64,000 nucleotides of DNA from Owenia fusiformis (lineage: Eukaryota > Annelida > Polychaeta > Sabellida > Oweniidae). The position numbers and the translations under genes are program-made. The notes below the pieces were generated by a model. That model was not told the origin of the DNA. It searched no databases and was given only the letters and a program-made list of their open reading frames with translations. Within the stretch, counting starts at the first letter, position 1. The number at the start of each line of letters is the position of its first letter. Shown here piece after piece: positions 1-13,790 of this stretch. The stretch spans positions 1,056,001 to 1,120,000 of the forward strand of contig CAIIXF020000005.1 of the NCBI GenBank assembly GCA_903813345.2. The letters are read 5' to 3'.

Positions 1-3000
1 CTTTGGCCATAGCTCCTATGAGAAGTTGTTCTTTGCCTGGTATAGTACGAGAATAGTCCCTAAGGTATTTACTTAGCTCCATTTCAATAGCGCCACCACC
101 TGTAAATATACCATCTCACATTAATATTTTGAGACATATTGCATTTGTACACAAATATCAAATAAGAAGAATCATTAGGCCTAGCATATTATGGGTGCAA
201 TTGAACTAACCCATATGGTCAGATAGTGAGAGAAATAAGGTGAAATTATAAGGTGTCATTTTACTAGAATGGCCAATCGATCGTCACTTTTTTATTGACA
301 TCAAAGATCCTATCATACCTGCTACAATGGCGTCATTCTTAATAGCTCTCCTGACAATCATGATGGCATCATGTAGAGATCTCTCAGTTTCTTCAATGAA
401 CTGTTCAGCGCCACCACGCATGATTATGGTACAAGTTGAAGCCTGGGGACAACCAGTGAATATATTATATCTGGAAACATAATGTGTACATTATTTTATA
501 TTGGCATGATCCTCCTCGACATCATTTTTTGCATTTACAGCAATTCAAACATTAGATCACTACTTGGAATCAAAAGGCAATATTTGGAAATCAGAATACA
601 AATGCCTGTAAACCATATGAACTTTGAATTCTTATAATTTTTCATGAACCCTGAATTGGTGTTCAGTTCCTTATCACTACAAATATATTCTTAAATGGAT
701 TTCAGATGACATAAAACATACCTCTCTCCACCAATCTGTCGCTCATTGAAATTCTCACATGTTCCAAGGACGTCATCTGTCATGCTGCTCACAGAACTCT
801 GAATGGCTCCTCCACACGCCTTCATGGTTCTCTTCAAGTCATCATCAGATACACGACCAGCACAGAACATGTCTCTGTCGGCAAAATACTGCGTGGCAAC
901 ATCACCTGCAAATCACATGGTCAATATCTATTTACTGATTATTCGGTCTTATTGAACTACAATAATTTTCACAGTACATTAAACCCTTTAATGCGAGATA
1001 GTGGAACACCTTTAGAACCTCAAAATGAGGTTTATTTAGATTAAATTATACATATCCAACCTATATTTCTAGGCACAACATGTTCCACTAACACAGGTTT
1101 AACTGTGCATATTCGGGAAATGAGATTTTGTATTGGGAAATCTTACCAATGGGTAGCTTGGAGAGAACACACTTGGCCCCACTTTTGTGGATTTTTTCTA
1201 GTTTATCATAGAGTATGCTCCACTCTGCATCTACTATAGACTGGTACTCCTGTAACACAAAATTAAAAAATTAATAAACACAGTGTTAATACTGTATGTC
1301 AGCAAGAATATCTTTTTGGCTGCTTTTGGCTGTTTTAGATTGATTAAATATGATACAGTACAGTAATGCAGGTGGATTTGATTGGTGGGTTCATATTGTT
1401 TGGACTTTTTCTAGTTTTGATTCACATTCATACTCAACGTTTATTCAGATCAGTTAATATATCGTATAAGTGGTAATTAATCGGAGTGGTTAATTTGCGG
1501 ATTAACCAATACCAACGTTTTTCCGAATTTTAATTTTCCTAGGCACCAAACCTATTATTAGAGGTCTGAAATTAACTGAATAAGATTCTCAAAATATCTC
1601 GCCATGTGTAAGCTTATGTGCTGTGATTGACCACCCAGAGTCAGGTTGTCACGCTGAGCTCAAAACTCAAACTGCCAAACAAACTAATTACCCTGATTTT
1701 ATTCAGTAGAGAACCTGTCAAGAAATGGCAACGTCTCCAGGGAAAAAGCTATGTACGTCGCTAATATTATTTTTAATTAGTGGTCAATTGGTGTTTATTC
1801 TCAAATTTGTCAAAAGCTTTTTTAGATTTGTTTCACTGACACATATAGGTAACATGAGGATTAAAATGTTTCTGATAAAGTTTTTGGAAGTAATTATCTA
1901 ACGTATGTCAATGAGACAGTGGCTGACACTTGAAGACAGATATAAGCGAGGGAAATGCTAAAGGATTAAATGTTTGGTCTTTGAGAGGAATTATGTGACA
2001 TGTGAGTTCGTGACGACGGCTTCAATTCACAATGTAAATTGATTTTAAGATGTTATCTTTCCAACATTTAATTTTCTGACACTATGCATTAATCGGAAAA
2101 TTTAATGTCTGGGCAAATTAACCACTTATACAGTAATTTTTTGATACCCAAGGCTAATACTGTTTTTTTTCACCAAATCACTCATTGGAAGAGGTAATAC
2201 TAAAGCAGTGTTTATAATATAAGCTTGAATCCTCACATCAACATTATCCACTCTAATTTCAGCATTTTCCTTCTCTGCCTTCAGCTCCAGTTCAATGTTA
2301 AGCAATGCTATCTTTGGGTTCTTGTATGACTTTGGCTGCATCTCAAAGCCAGCATAACTGAAGGTCTTCTTGAATGCAACACCAGCAATCAGTTGGGAAT
2401 CCTGCAAAGAAACAAACATTACAGATCATTGGGATATTTCTTCAGGCCAATCATTTCATGATCATTTTTTTCATTATAATTCCTAAAGCATTGTCAATAC
2501 TTGCTTACAGGCTTATGACTCGGGACTACCTGTTCTAGACTCTTTTGATTGAAAATCTTAATTGAATTCATTCCAATTAAATGGGGAGATTAGACATTTG
2601 ATCATTCCTGTCAATCAAGTTTTAAGTGGGAGGAGTCATTCAACAAGCTACATACCTCCAAAGCTCCTCCTGTAACTTTCTTCATGCCAATCATGTTAAG
2701 TGGGAGGAGTTCATCCAAGATCATGACAGCATCTACCACCATCTTAGAGAAGAAATCTTTCTGTTGGGACACCAACTTGGAGCTCAAGGCAGTTGACGCA
2801 CATTTCATTAAGAGTTCTCTTTGTTCTCTGTAACACAAAGGATATAATTAATACAAAGGTTTTATGGAACACAGCCTTAGAGTGCAAATATCTCTTTGAG
2901 ATGCTAACTACAGGTTATGTATGTTCAAATCATTAAAGTACCAAACACTTCACTTTCTGCTTGTAGACTTTTGTTTTACGTTAACAGACTGACATTAATT

Positions 3001-6000
3001 CATATAAGTACACTTAGTACAGATCATGCATGATATGGTGTACCTTTAATACTTTGCATTATGCAAAGTATCGTTGTGAATTTAAAATACTTAATTTAGA
3101 TGAGAATTACAAATAACAACTTATACATGATATACAGTATGTCCAAACTCCAAATCAAGATTTTAGAATTGCTCTACTCATACAAGCATATGTATGTAGA
3201 AGACAAATAGTGAAAGGTTGGACACATGATGGATAATGACAGATATATAATTTTGTTGTACACTACCATGCAAAGTTATGCTCGATACTATAATATACTT
3301 TTAAATAACAGTAGACTGTAGATTGAGTTAATTTGGTACTACATACTTAAGGCATATTTGGAGCTACAATGCCAATATACTGGTTACAAAACTACTTGCT
3401 GACCACTGTTGATTGTGACCACTTTTGCTATTTCTTTTTCTTTCGAGATATTCCTGCACATTTTGAACCTAAAGATGCTGCTGTGATCCCAATTTCTTTA
3501 GTTTTTTAATTTTTCCATAAAGACTAGGGATTGATCATCCTAAGCCAATTTAGAGGTAACATTTTCCGATTTTGTAAGAAATATTTTGCCAAAATTAATT
3601 AAACGTCGACATAGCTCAATCTACAGTATACACAACTTGGGCAACATCAGTTGATATGTTAAAGTGGACCAAGGTCCTAAGACCAATAGCAAGTCAGGAG
3701 TGCCAAGAGCCCTTGATGGTGAGACACCACATGGATATCATATGAGACACCACATAAAGGTTGCCATGACACACCCAAAATGGTAAATGCCAACATTGTA
3801 CAGGATTGAAAGCAACTTTGTATGCAATACACCCCAGTAATTCTGTAATTGATCATTCACTTATCTAAGACTGACCAATTTACTGTTACAACAGATATTG
3901 AGTACATATTACCTTATTTGGTCAGATGTCTTTTCCCTTCAATAAAATAAATACTATTACTGCATATTCTTTCTTACACATATATACAGTTGAAAAGCAA
4001 GCCTATCACATGCATGCTTGAAAGGCCTAACATATTTTACAATGCCTATGCTAATGCAGTACAACATAAATATAAATTCAACAGATACAATACATGGCTA
4101 TGGAAATCTACATCAGTATTTGGAGAAAAACTGATAATTTACCAACTATGTGAGTCGAAATTTTGAGAGTCAATTTATGGGTAAGACTTGATGTTTGTCA
4201 TATATTTAGAAAGGGGATTCTCTAAGAGTTTTGTTTATCTGACCAAAAAGGTAGTGACTGAAGTCAAGATATATGATATTTATGAATAAACTCCTCTTCA
4301 ATACATAGCCACGTGATATTGTGCTTAGATGTCAATAAATGTTTTGACATGAAATACCATGTGCATAGACAGAAGCAAGACATAACATATTTTTCATTAT
4401 GATGTCACATGGGTATTGAGAACCTTCACATGGATAATGGAGACGCTTAACATATACACATTCTCTTAATGGAGAACACAGTGTTATCTATAATGCAGTG
4501 AGCCAAAGACATAAATTGACAGTAGGCTCATGTGCCCAGCTTTGTAATACATTTATTTATATTTTAAGCAAGCTGATGAATTATTTACAGTTCATGAATA
4601 AAATGTATCTGGATGAATAATACATTCATACCTTTTGGAACTGTAAAAAGAACATGCAATTGTTTTAATTGAATTTTATTTGAAACCAAATTAAAAGCTA
4701 GGATCAAGAACAACTAACACTAAAATAAAATGTTTAACATATTTTACAAGATGCAATAATTAATTTCAACAGGCAATAGCACTCAAAATAAATACATATG
4801 CACCATTAAAATATAAAGACTAAACAATATACAAACAATGTTATCCATATCAGAATCAGTTACCGTAATCAACCATACAAACATGAATGCTCTAATAACT
4901 GCCAAAGTGGTTTCAAAATAATCTAGAAATTGAAAAGTATAAATCAATGATATCTAATTGTGTTTTCATTTTTTGCTAGGTGTGATTATCAAGTGATTAC
5001 GGTAACTAAGCAAGTGAAATGTCAAGTGCAAAAATGGTAACCTACTTTGGATCATCTTTCTTGATCTTCACTGAGATTTCGTTGATTTTCTGCACAGTTA
5101 GGTATGTTGCTTTCCTGAATGCCCTGACGATAATCTGAGGATGCACCCCTTCTTCTATGAATGGCTTGCATAGTTTCAGAAATTCACCAGCTAGCAACAC
5201 AACACTTGTGGTACCGTCTCCCACCTAAAGAATACAATTCCAAGTTATTTCAAATTCCTCTAAATTCTGCCTCAGTAATGATACTAATTATGGAGGTGAT
5301 TTTCTTGAATCTTCATTGCATTCTTCAATCTGTTCAAAACTATGGGACAGGGATTTCATTTGAATTTATGACAACTGGCAAAGCGAATGTAAACAGGCAA
5401 AATAAGTGAAAATCATGACTAAGTTTTAGAAAACTGGCAAAGCTAATGAAAACAGCAGTCAAAATTACGCTAATAATGAAACTTCTGAATCACCAATACA
5501 CATGTATAACTGCTCCTAAGGCACAGAGGGCATAGATCCCAAGTGAATATAGTTGCAGACACCCAACAAAAGCCTAAAAGTTAAAATCTGACTAAGACAG
5601 TCAGACAAATAACAAGGGCCTCAGTGGTTACTCTACCACAATTGTAACACCACATACATGATAGATATATGTATGCAGTTGACTTATTGTGGAGCTAATT
5701 TCAAGGGATGTCCAATAAATATTAATACTCTCATTTTAATGTTTATCATACCAAGGAATCATGTTGTAACAATTCAGAGTGCGTTTAAAGTTATAATATT
5801 AATTAATAACCATGAAAATGAAAGCAATTGTATTAGTTATCTTTTGAATGACCCTTGTATAAATTGTCTCAGGTATGCAGGATACAACAAGTACTCTGGA
5901 CACTTATGATTTGGACTCACATTAAGAAAGGGTCTCCATACAGGAATTCAAGATTTCCCTCAGCACAAACTATTGAAATATAAGATGTTCAGAGGCAACG

Positions 6001-9000
6001 TGGCTAGTAATGCTAAAAGCACAGCCACTTACACTGTATTGTTGTATTGTATTCTTTGTACAAATGAATAACTTAACAAAAAATATATATATATATAAGA
6101 TGTAAGATGTAAAGCAGGTGTAAAAAAGGTTGAAGACTGAAGAGGTAACTCAATAGGTTTTCCCTTGATGTGTAGTGGGAACACAAGGTACAAGATTAAA
6201 GTATTATCTTACCTCAGCATCTTGTGACTTTGCGATATCGACAAGAGTCTTAGCAGCAGGGTGGACAATGTCTAATAGTTTCATAATGGTAGCACCATCA
6301 TTGGAGATTGTTGCCTTGCCTACAAGATGTGATAATAGACAACAAATGAGCCACACAGGAGTATCATCTTTCATATTTATGAAGTTCATCCAACACAAAA
6401 ATCTAATAAACACTGCATTACTCCAAAGAAAAATATTGCAATATGTATCCAGCTACAAATTACAAAGTGATCACATTTTAGAGAACACCAATAAAAGTTA
6501 AAGAATTTAGCTGGTATAAATGAAATGTTACTTTTTTCCCTGACCATGGGTATCAAGAAAACTCATGCCTCCTTATGACAACAAACATTGGCTGATTATT
6601 TTATTAGACTCCAGATTGAAAATCTGGAGTCTATTGTTTTTGCCTGTTTTCTTTATTATTATTAGACTCCAGATGAAAATCTGGAGTCTATTGCTTTTGC
6701 CAGTTTTCTTTATTATTAGACTCCAGATTGAAAATCTGGAGTCTATTGTTTTTGCCTGTTTTCTTATTATTATTATTCTTTTTTCTTCCTCCTTACCAAA
6801 TTTCTCGTCAACTATAACAGCTTACTTAATCTAACTTACATGGTTAACTTAAGACTGTATCCGGCTTTCTGGGAAATTAGGTCAAATTTTTATCTAGGTC
6901 AAAGGTCAAGAACTAGGTCAAATCCAGTACTTTGTCACTTTTTCCCATTAACTCGGTCGTCCTTCAATATTTTTGATCCTGGTTTTTTTCATTGTGTTCC
7001 TCATAAAAAAGTAGAAAACCTAGGGTCGATTTAGTTTTTTGGTATCTCAAACCGATTTCGAGATATCAGTGTCCGAAAACGAGGTCCAAAAATTTTTTCT
7101 CCGAATCCAATGTCCAGCATATCAGTCTTATAGGAAATTTTCTCAGGATTCCGAATCTGAAAACCAAATTTCGATCTGACTTCCGGTTCAGAAGTTATGG
7201 CGTTTTGAAAATTCAAAAATCGCTAAATTTGGTGCCCCATGTTAATTCAATGGGAAAAAATATTTTTTTGAAGTGTAAAATACGAGATATAGACTAAGCA
7301 CAGCTAAACATAATGGAAGCCCATAAAAGAAAGGGACCACAAGACCTTCTTTTCATAAAAATTTGGACACCAAAATGCCTAGGTCAAAATCTAGGTCAAA
7401 TTCAAAGTTTTTCCTTATTTTTGCGATTCTGACACTACAGATTAATTATATTCTTCCAAATTTTGTATACATGTAGCCAAGAGTGTGCTAATAGTGTTAG
7501 CCTTTTGCCGTCAGAAAGTATTTTGACCCACTTTTGAGATATGGTGTCCGAAAAGTAGGTCAAACTAAAAAGTTCTCCAAATTTAACGTATGAGTTATGA
7601 ATTAAGGGTAGAATTTTCTCAGGAATCTGAATCTGCAAACCAAATTTCAATCCGACTTTTGGTTTGGAAGTTATGTTGTTTTGAAAGCTCAAAAATCGCT
7701 AAATTTGGTGCCCCATGTTATGGCAATGGGAAAAAAGATTTTTTTGAAGTGTAAAATACGAGATAAAGACTGAGTACAGCTTCACATAATGAAAGCCTAT
7801 AAAAGAAAGGGACCTCAAAAGCTAGCTAGCTTCACAATTTGGTCACCAAAATGCCTAGGTCAAAATCTAGGTCAAATTTATAGTTTTAACTTATTTTTGC
7901 GATTCTGACACTACACTTTAATTATTTGATTCAAAATTTTGTATACAGGTAGCAAAGAGTGTGCTAATAGTGTTAGCCTTTTGCCGTCAGAAAGTATTTT
8001 GACCCACTTTTGAGATATAGTGTCCGAAAAGTAGGTCAACATGAAAGTTTCTCCAAATTTAACGTATGAGTTATGAATTAAGGGTAGAATTTTCTCAGGA
8101 ATCCAAATCTGCAAATCAAATTTCAATCCGACACCCGGTTTGGAAGTAATGGCGTTTTGAAAAATTAAAAAATTGGTATTTTGATATCCCATGTTATGTC
8201 AATTATCTTTGTCACTATTCGTCGTTATTCCTTTCTCTTTTTTCATCATGTAGCTTAAAGACAGTCCTTTCATTATTGTAACTGTCTTTTTTGATTACTC
8301 TTACCGATTTTGAGGAATGGCGTCCGGAAAGTAGGTCAACATAAAAAGTTCTCAAAATTTAATGTATGAGTTATGACACAAACGTAGAATTTTCTCAGAA
8401 ATTTGAATCTGCAAACCAAATTTCGACCCAAATTCTGGTTAGATAGTCATAGCTGTTTGAAGTCTCGAAAAGTCGATATTATGATATCCCCATGTTAAGC
8501 CAATGTAGACGAAGATAAGCTACTTAAGAGTTGTCTAAATGTCTGTATTCTAGATGACTCAGCTTATTCTGAATTTTTCAGCTTACAGTATTTTGGATGA
8601 CTCAGCTTAAAAAAAGTTTTAAATCTGGAGTCTTGAATTGAACTTGTTCAATTTACATGTCTAGTTATTATTCTTCTTCCTCCTTCCCAGATTTCTCGAC
8701 AACTAGAAGAGCTTACTTTAAGCTGCTTACATGACCAACTAGGGAATGTATCTGGGCTGATGGGAAATTAGGTCAAATTTTTATCTGGGTCAAAGGTCAA
8801 GAACTAGGTCAAATCTAGCATTTTCAACATTCTTTCAATTATCTTCGTCGTTATTTATTGAAACAACTTTGTCTTTTTTTCATCGTGTAGCTTAGAAAAC
8901 AGCTCTTTCAAAGATATGCCATCAGATTTTTGATTACTCGTACCGATTTTGAGATATGGCGTCCGGAAAGTAGGTCAGAACAAAAAGTTCTCCAAATTCA

Positions 9001-12000
9001 ACATGTGAGTTATTAAATAAGCGTAGAATGATCTCAGGAATCCGAATCTGCAAACCAAATTTCGATCCGACTTCTGGTATGGAAGTTATGGCGTTTTGAA
9101 AGCTCAAAAATCGCTAAATTTGGTGCCCATGTTAAGTCAATGGGAAAAAAAGATTTTTTTGAAGTGAAAAATACGAAATATAGACGAGTTCAGCTAAAAA
9201 TAATGGAAGCTTTTAAAAGAAGGGGACCTCAAAAACCATCTAGCTTAAAAATGTGGACACAAAAATGCCTAGGTCAAAATCTAGGTCAAATTCAAAGTTT
9301 TTCCTTATTTTTGCGATTCTGACACTACACTTTAATTATATTCTTCGAAATTGTGTAGACATGTAGCCAAGAGTATGCTAATAGTGTAAGCCTTTTGCCG
9401 TCAGAAAGTATTTTGACCCACTTTTGAGATATGGTGTCCCAAAAGTAGGTCAAAATAAAAAATTCTTCAAATTTAACGTATGAGTTATGAAATAAGTGTA
9501 GAATGATCTCAGGAATCCGAAACTGCAAACCAAATTTCGATCCGACTTCCGGTTCGGAAGTTATGGCGTGTCCAAAACGTAGGTCAAAATAAAAGGTTTC
9601 CAAATTTAACGCATGAGTTATGAATTAGGGGTAGAATTTTATCAGGAATCCGAATCTGCAAACCAAATTTCGATTCGACTTCTTGTTCAGAAGTTATGGC
9701 GTTTTGAAAGCTCAAAAACGCTAAATTTGCTGCCCCATGTTATGTCAATGGGAAAGAAGATTTTTTTGAAGTGTAAAATACGAGATATAGACTGAGTACA
9801 GCTTAATATAATGAAAGCCCATGAAAGAAGGGGACCTCAAACGCTACTTAGCTTAAAATTTGGACACCAAAATCCCTAGGTCAAAATCTAGGTCAAATTC
9901 ATAGTTTTTCCTTATTTTTGCGATTCTGACACTATATTTAAATGATTTGCTTTAAAATTTTGTATACAGGTAGCGAAGAGTATGCTAATAGTGTTAGCTT
10001 TTTGCCGTCAGAAAGTATTTTGACCCACTTTTGAGATATGGTGTCGGAAAAGTAGGTCAAAATAAAAAGTTTTCCAAATTTAACGTATGAGTTATGAATT
10101 AAGGGTAGAATTTTCTCAGGAATCCGAATCTGCAAACCAAATTTCGATCCGACTTCTTGTTCTGCAGTTATGGCGTTTTGAAATCTCAAAAATCGCTAAA
10201 TTTGGTGCCCCATGTTAAATCAATGGGACCGAATAATTTTTTGAAGTGTAAAAATACAAGATATAGAATGAGTACAGCTAAACATAATGAAAGCCCATAG
10301 AAGAAGGGGACCTCAAAATCTACTTTCCTTCAAAATTTGGACACCAAAATACCTAGCTCAAAATCTAGGTCAAATTCATAGTTTTTTCTTATTTTTGCAA
10401 TTCGGACACTACACTTTAATGATATTCTTCGAAATTGTGTATACATGTAGCAAAGAGTGTGCTAATACCGTTAACTTTTTGCCGTCAATAGGTTTTTTGA
10501 CCCACTTTTGAGATATGGTGATCGAAATGTGGGTCAAAATAAAAAGTTCTCCAAATTTAACGTATGAGTTATGAATTAGGAGTAGTATTTCCTCAGGAAT
10601 CCGGATCTGAAATTAAAATTGCAATCCGACCCCCGGTAAAGATTCTACGCCATTTTGAAGTTTGAAATTCGCACTTGCCAGTATTCACGATGCAGATTGA
10701 TCAAATATACTTTCAAAAATTCCTGCATACCCTACTTTACCTCTCTACCTACTCAGCTACTTATTTGACTACTTACTCAATTACTTAATTAGTTATTACT
10801 TACTTAGCAACTTACTCAGCTACTAACTCAGGTACTTACTCAGCTACTTACTCAGCTACCTACTCAGCTTTTTACTCAGTTACTTACTCAGCTACTTACT
10901 CAACTACTACTAAGGTACTTACTCAGCTAATTACTCAGTTACTTACTCAGCTCTTTACTGATCTATCTAGGTCAAATAAATCTGGAGTCTTAAATTGAAC
11001 TTGTTCAATTTCACAAATCTAGTTATTATTATTCTTCCTCCTCACCAAATTTCTCGTCAACTATAACAGCTTACTTAATCCAACTTACATGGTTAAGTAA
11101 GGACTGTATCCGGCTTTCTGGGAAATTAGGTCAAATTTCTATCTAGGTCATAGGTCAAGAACTAGGTCAAATCTTGGATTTTCACTAATTCACCACTTTT
11201 CTCAGTCGTCTTTCAATATTTTTGCTCCGGGTTTTTTTCATCATGTTCCTTGGAAAAAACGCTAATTCCGTAAGGCAAATCGTTTTTTGATTACTCTTAC
11301 TGATTTTGAGATATTGCGTCCGAAAAGTAGGTCAGAACAAAAAACTCTCCAAATTCAACATGTGAGTTATGAAATAAGTGTAGAATGATCTCAGGAATCC
11401 GAATCTGCAAACCAAATTTGGATCGGACTTCCGGTTCGGAAGTTATGGCGTTTTGAAAGCTCAAAAATCGCTAAATTTGGTGCCTATGTTAAGTCAATGG
11501 GAAAAAAGACTTTTTCGAAGTGTAAAATACAAGATATAGACTGAGTACAGCTTAACATAATGAATGCTTATAAAAGAAGGTGACCTCAAAAGCTACATAG
11601 CTTCAAAATTTGGACACCAAAATGCCTAGGTCAAAATCTAGGTCAAATTCATAGTTTTTCCTTATTTTTACGATTCTGACACTACACTTTAATAATTTAC
11701 TTCATAATTTTGTATAGAGGTAGCAAAGAGTGTGTTAATAGTGCTAGCCTTTTGCCGTCAGAAAGTATTTTGACCCACTTTTGAGATATGGTGTCCGAAA
11801 AGTAGGTCAAAATAAAAAGTTCTCCAGATTCAAAGTATGAGTTATGAATTAAGGGAAGAATTTTCTCAGGAATCCGAATCTGCAAACCAAATTTCGATCC
11901 GACTTCCGGTTCGGAAGTTATGGCGTGTCCAAAAAGTAGGTCAAAATAAAAAAAATCCAAATTTAACGTATGAGTTATGAATTAGGGGTAGAATTTTGTC

Positions 12001-12909
12001 AGGAATCCGAATCTGCAAACCAAATTTCGATCCGACTTCCAGTTCGAAAGTTATGGCGTTTTGAAAGCTCAAAAATCGCTAAATTTGGTGCCCCATGTTA
12101 TGTCAATGAGAAAAAGGATTTTTTTGAAGTGTAAAATACCAGATATAGACTGAGTACAGCTTAATATTCTGAAAGCCTATAAATGGAGGGGACCTCGAAG
12201 GCTATCTAGCTTTAAAATTTGGACGCAAAAATGCCTAGGTCAAAATCTAGGTCAAATTCATAGTTTTTCCTTATTTTTGCGATTCTGACATTACACTTTA
12301 AGGATTTGCTTCAAAATTTTGTATACAGGTAGCAAAGAGTGTGCTTATAGTGTTAGCTTTTGCCGTCAGAAAGTTTTTTGGCCTACTTTTGAGATATAGT
12401 GTCCGAAATGTAGGTCAAAATAAAAAATTCTCCAAATTTAACGTATGAGTTATGAATTAAGGGCAGAATTTTCTCAGGAATCAGAATCTTTAAACCAAAT
12501 TTCGATCTAACTTCTGGTTAGATAGTTATAGCGGTTTGAAGTCTCGAAAAGTCGGTATGATGATATCCCCATGTTAAGCCAATAGAGTCGAAGATAGCCT
12601 TCTTAAAAGTTGTCTAAATGTCTTTATTCTAGCTGACTCAGCTTATTCTGAATGACTCAGCTTACAAGTTCTGGATAACTCAGCTTAAAAAAAGTTTGAA
12701 ATCTGGAGTCTTAAATTGAACTTGTTCAATTTACATGTCTAGTTATAATTACCTCCTGCATCGACAATAAGTTTGTCCATGCCCCGAGGGCCAAGGGTTG
12801 TGCGGACAGCATCTACAATTGCTTGGCAGGCATTGATGTTACTAATTAGCTGAGGTTTGCCCTGGGAGCTATCTGTCCCTTCCTTCAGTAAGATAATCTG
12901 TGGCTGTTG
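1..12909 (-). CDS. CCT7: CCT7, TRiC/CCT chaperonin eta subunit (partial: nine exons, first exon not found, C-terminus off window)
   Basis: This encodes the eta subunit of the ring-shaped ATP-driven chaperonin that folds actin, tubulin and other cytosolic proteins. Exons in transcript order are 12909-12753, 6319-6213, 5224-5046, 2827-2656, 2401-2237, 1249-1147, 905-722, 470-319 and 99-1 (open at the edge). All join in frame with AG/GT borders. The first begins [15 protein letters not shown] and holds the group II signature [10 protein letters not shown]. The next exons give SNDGATI and, across a junction, GDGTTSV, the nucleotide-binding motifs. Later exons read [31 protein letters not shown] and [12 protein letters not shown], and the last two join as [25 protein letters not shown]. 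These match the eta paralogue rather than the other seven subunits. The start codon is not in the 12909 exon, so a short upstream exon is needed. The 6.4-kb intron between the first two exons is mostly a repeat array. Confidence 0.96.
6607..6765. repeat. Three tandem copies of a short palindromic head repeat
   Basis: A unit of roughly 55-60 bp is repeated three times. Each holds GACTCCAGATTGAAAATC followed by TGGAGTC, a near-perfect palindrome, then a T-rich stretch. It forms the left edge of the intronic array. Confidence 0.75.
10735..10965. repeat. Short-period minisatellite (TACTTACTCAGC)n
   Basis: Around twenty degenerate copies of a 10-12 bp unit based on ACTTACTCAGCT lie inside the second unit of the intronic array. 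No gene or open frame is seen. Confidence 0.85.
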
Positions 12910-13131
12910 CTGGAACCAAAATAGTGATGTTTGAAATTCTACAGGAAGTTCACAACAAAGTTAATATGCTGTTAATTCTTCTTTATCCTAGACACTGTAA
13001 TGTTGTTGACTGAACACTTGATGAATTGAATGTTTACTAACTTTTGGAAGGGATCTGGGGTAAATTCCCACTGAGTCAAAATCGAATTTGCAGTTTTAAT
13101 TCATTCTCTAGAAAGTCAATGATTTGATCTA
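12910..13131. other. CCT7 first-intron sequence, nothing recognised
   Basis: Begins at the splice acceptor of the first visible CCT7 exon and runs to the end of the large palindrome. AT-rich with no coding signal. The missing first CCT7 exon must lie here or beyond the palindrome. Confidence 0.5.
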
Positions 13132-13790
13132 CAGTAAAATTTTAAATGTTTGGAACTACTTTGAATCTAAAAAATAAGCAATCAAAGGACCACATTGAAG
13201 CAGAATATGTAAAAATAGAAACATTTATACTCAAGGGGCGGGGAGGAAAATTCTCAATAAATGGCGTATAGTTGGTTTGGCAGCATTTTTAGTTAGGGGA
13301 GAGTCTTGGATGAAACTTCCACCTAGGTGATAGCTTCACAGAGTGGTAGGAAGTTCTTTTTTTTGAGGAGTTAGCCCCCCACCCCCAAAAAACACCCCAC
13401 CCTGGGGAAAAAATTGTTCACACTAAATAACCTTAGATATTTTGATGTTTGTAAGTGACATACATAGATATTATATATATAAATCACTTGCAGTATAATT
13501 GATGCTGATAACTCCTAAAGAATTTGAAAATTAGTACAAAGTATGTACCCCAGGGGGCAAATTCGTGACTCATTTTATCACTATTTTGATTCCAACTTTT
13601 CAATTAGACACTGTAAGAGGTTGGAAAAATTCATGTGAAATGCCCAATAGCATGGTTAGTAATCCTGAAAGATGCAAATCCATGGAAGAGGTAGGAGCTG
13701 AGAAAAAAATTGTTGATTTTTTGAAAATTTTGACATTTTTGACAGCTGGATTTTGTGTATGACTATAGCTGACCCTTATAATTTCTAGAT

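Larger units (their letters stand above)
6590..12742. repeat. 6-kb tandem array of about 2-kb repeat units in a CCT7 intron
   Basis: Three related units of about 1.7-2.4 kb end at 8664, 11022 and 12742. Each ends in AATCTGGAGTCTTRAATTG, then a perfect hairpin AATTGAACTTGTTCAATT, then CTAG followed by TTAT. The left edge (about 6607-6765) has three tandem head copies containing the inverted pair GACTCCAGATT/AATCTGGAGTC. Each unit holds sub-repeats of about 480 bp, for example the block near TTTTTTGAAGTGTAAAATAC, seen at about 7261, 7741, 9158, 9765, 10240, 11511 and 12120. Short open frames on both strands inside are repeat translations, not genes. The right edge lies only 10 bp from the splice donor of the CCT7 exon at 12753. 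Hairpin plus CTAG resembles a Helitron 3' end, but no helicase or clear TC start was seen. Confidence 0.8.

Noticed and set aside
7031-11960. Family of 80-93 codon minus-strand proteins ([13 protein letters not shown] type)
   Set aside because: They recur because the DNA recurs in the intronic array. Copies have shifted ends and frames, and there is no start context or splice support.
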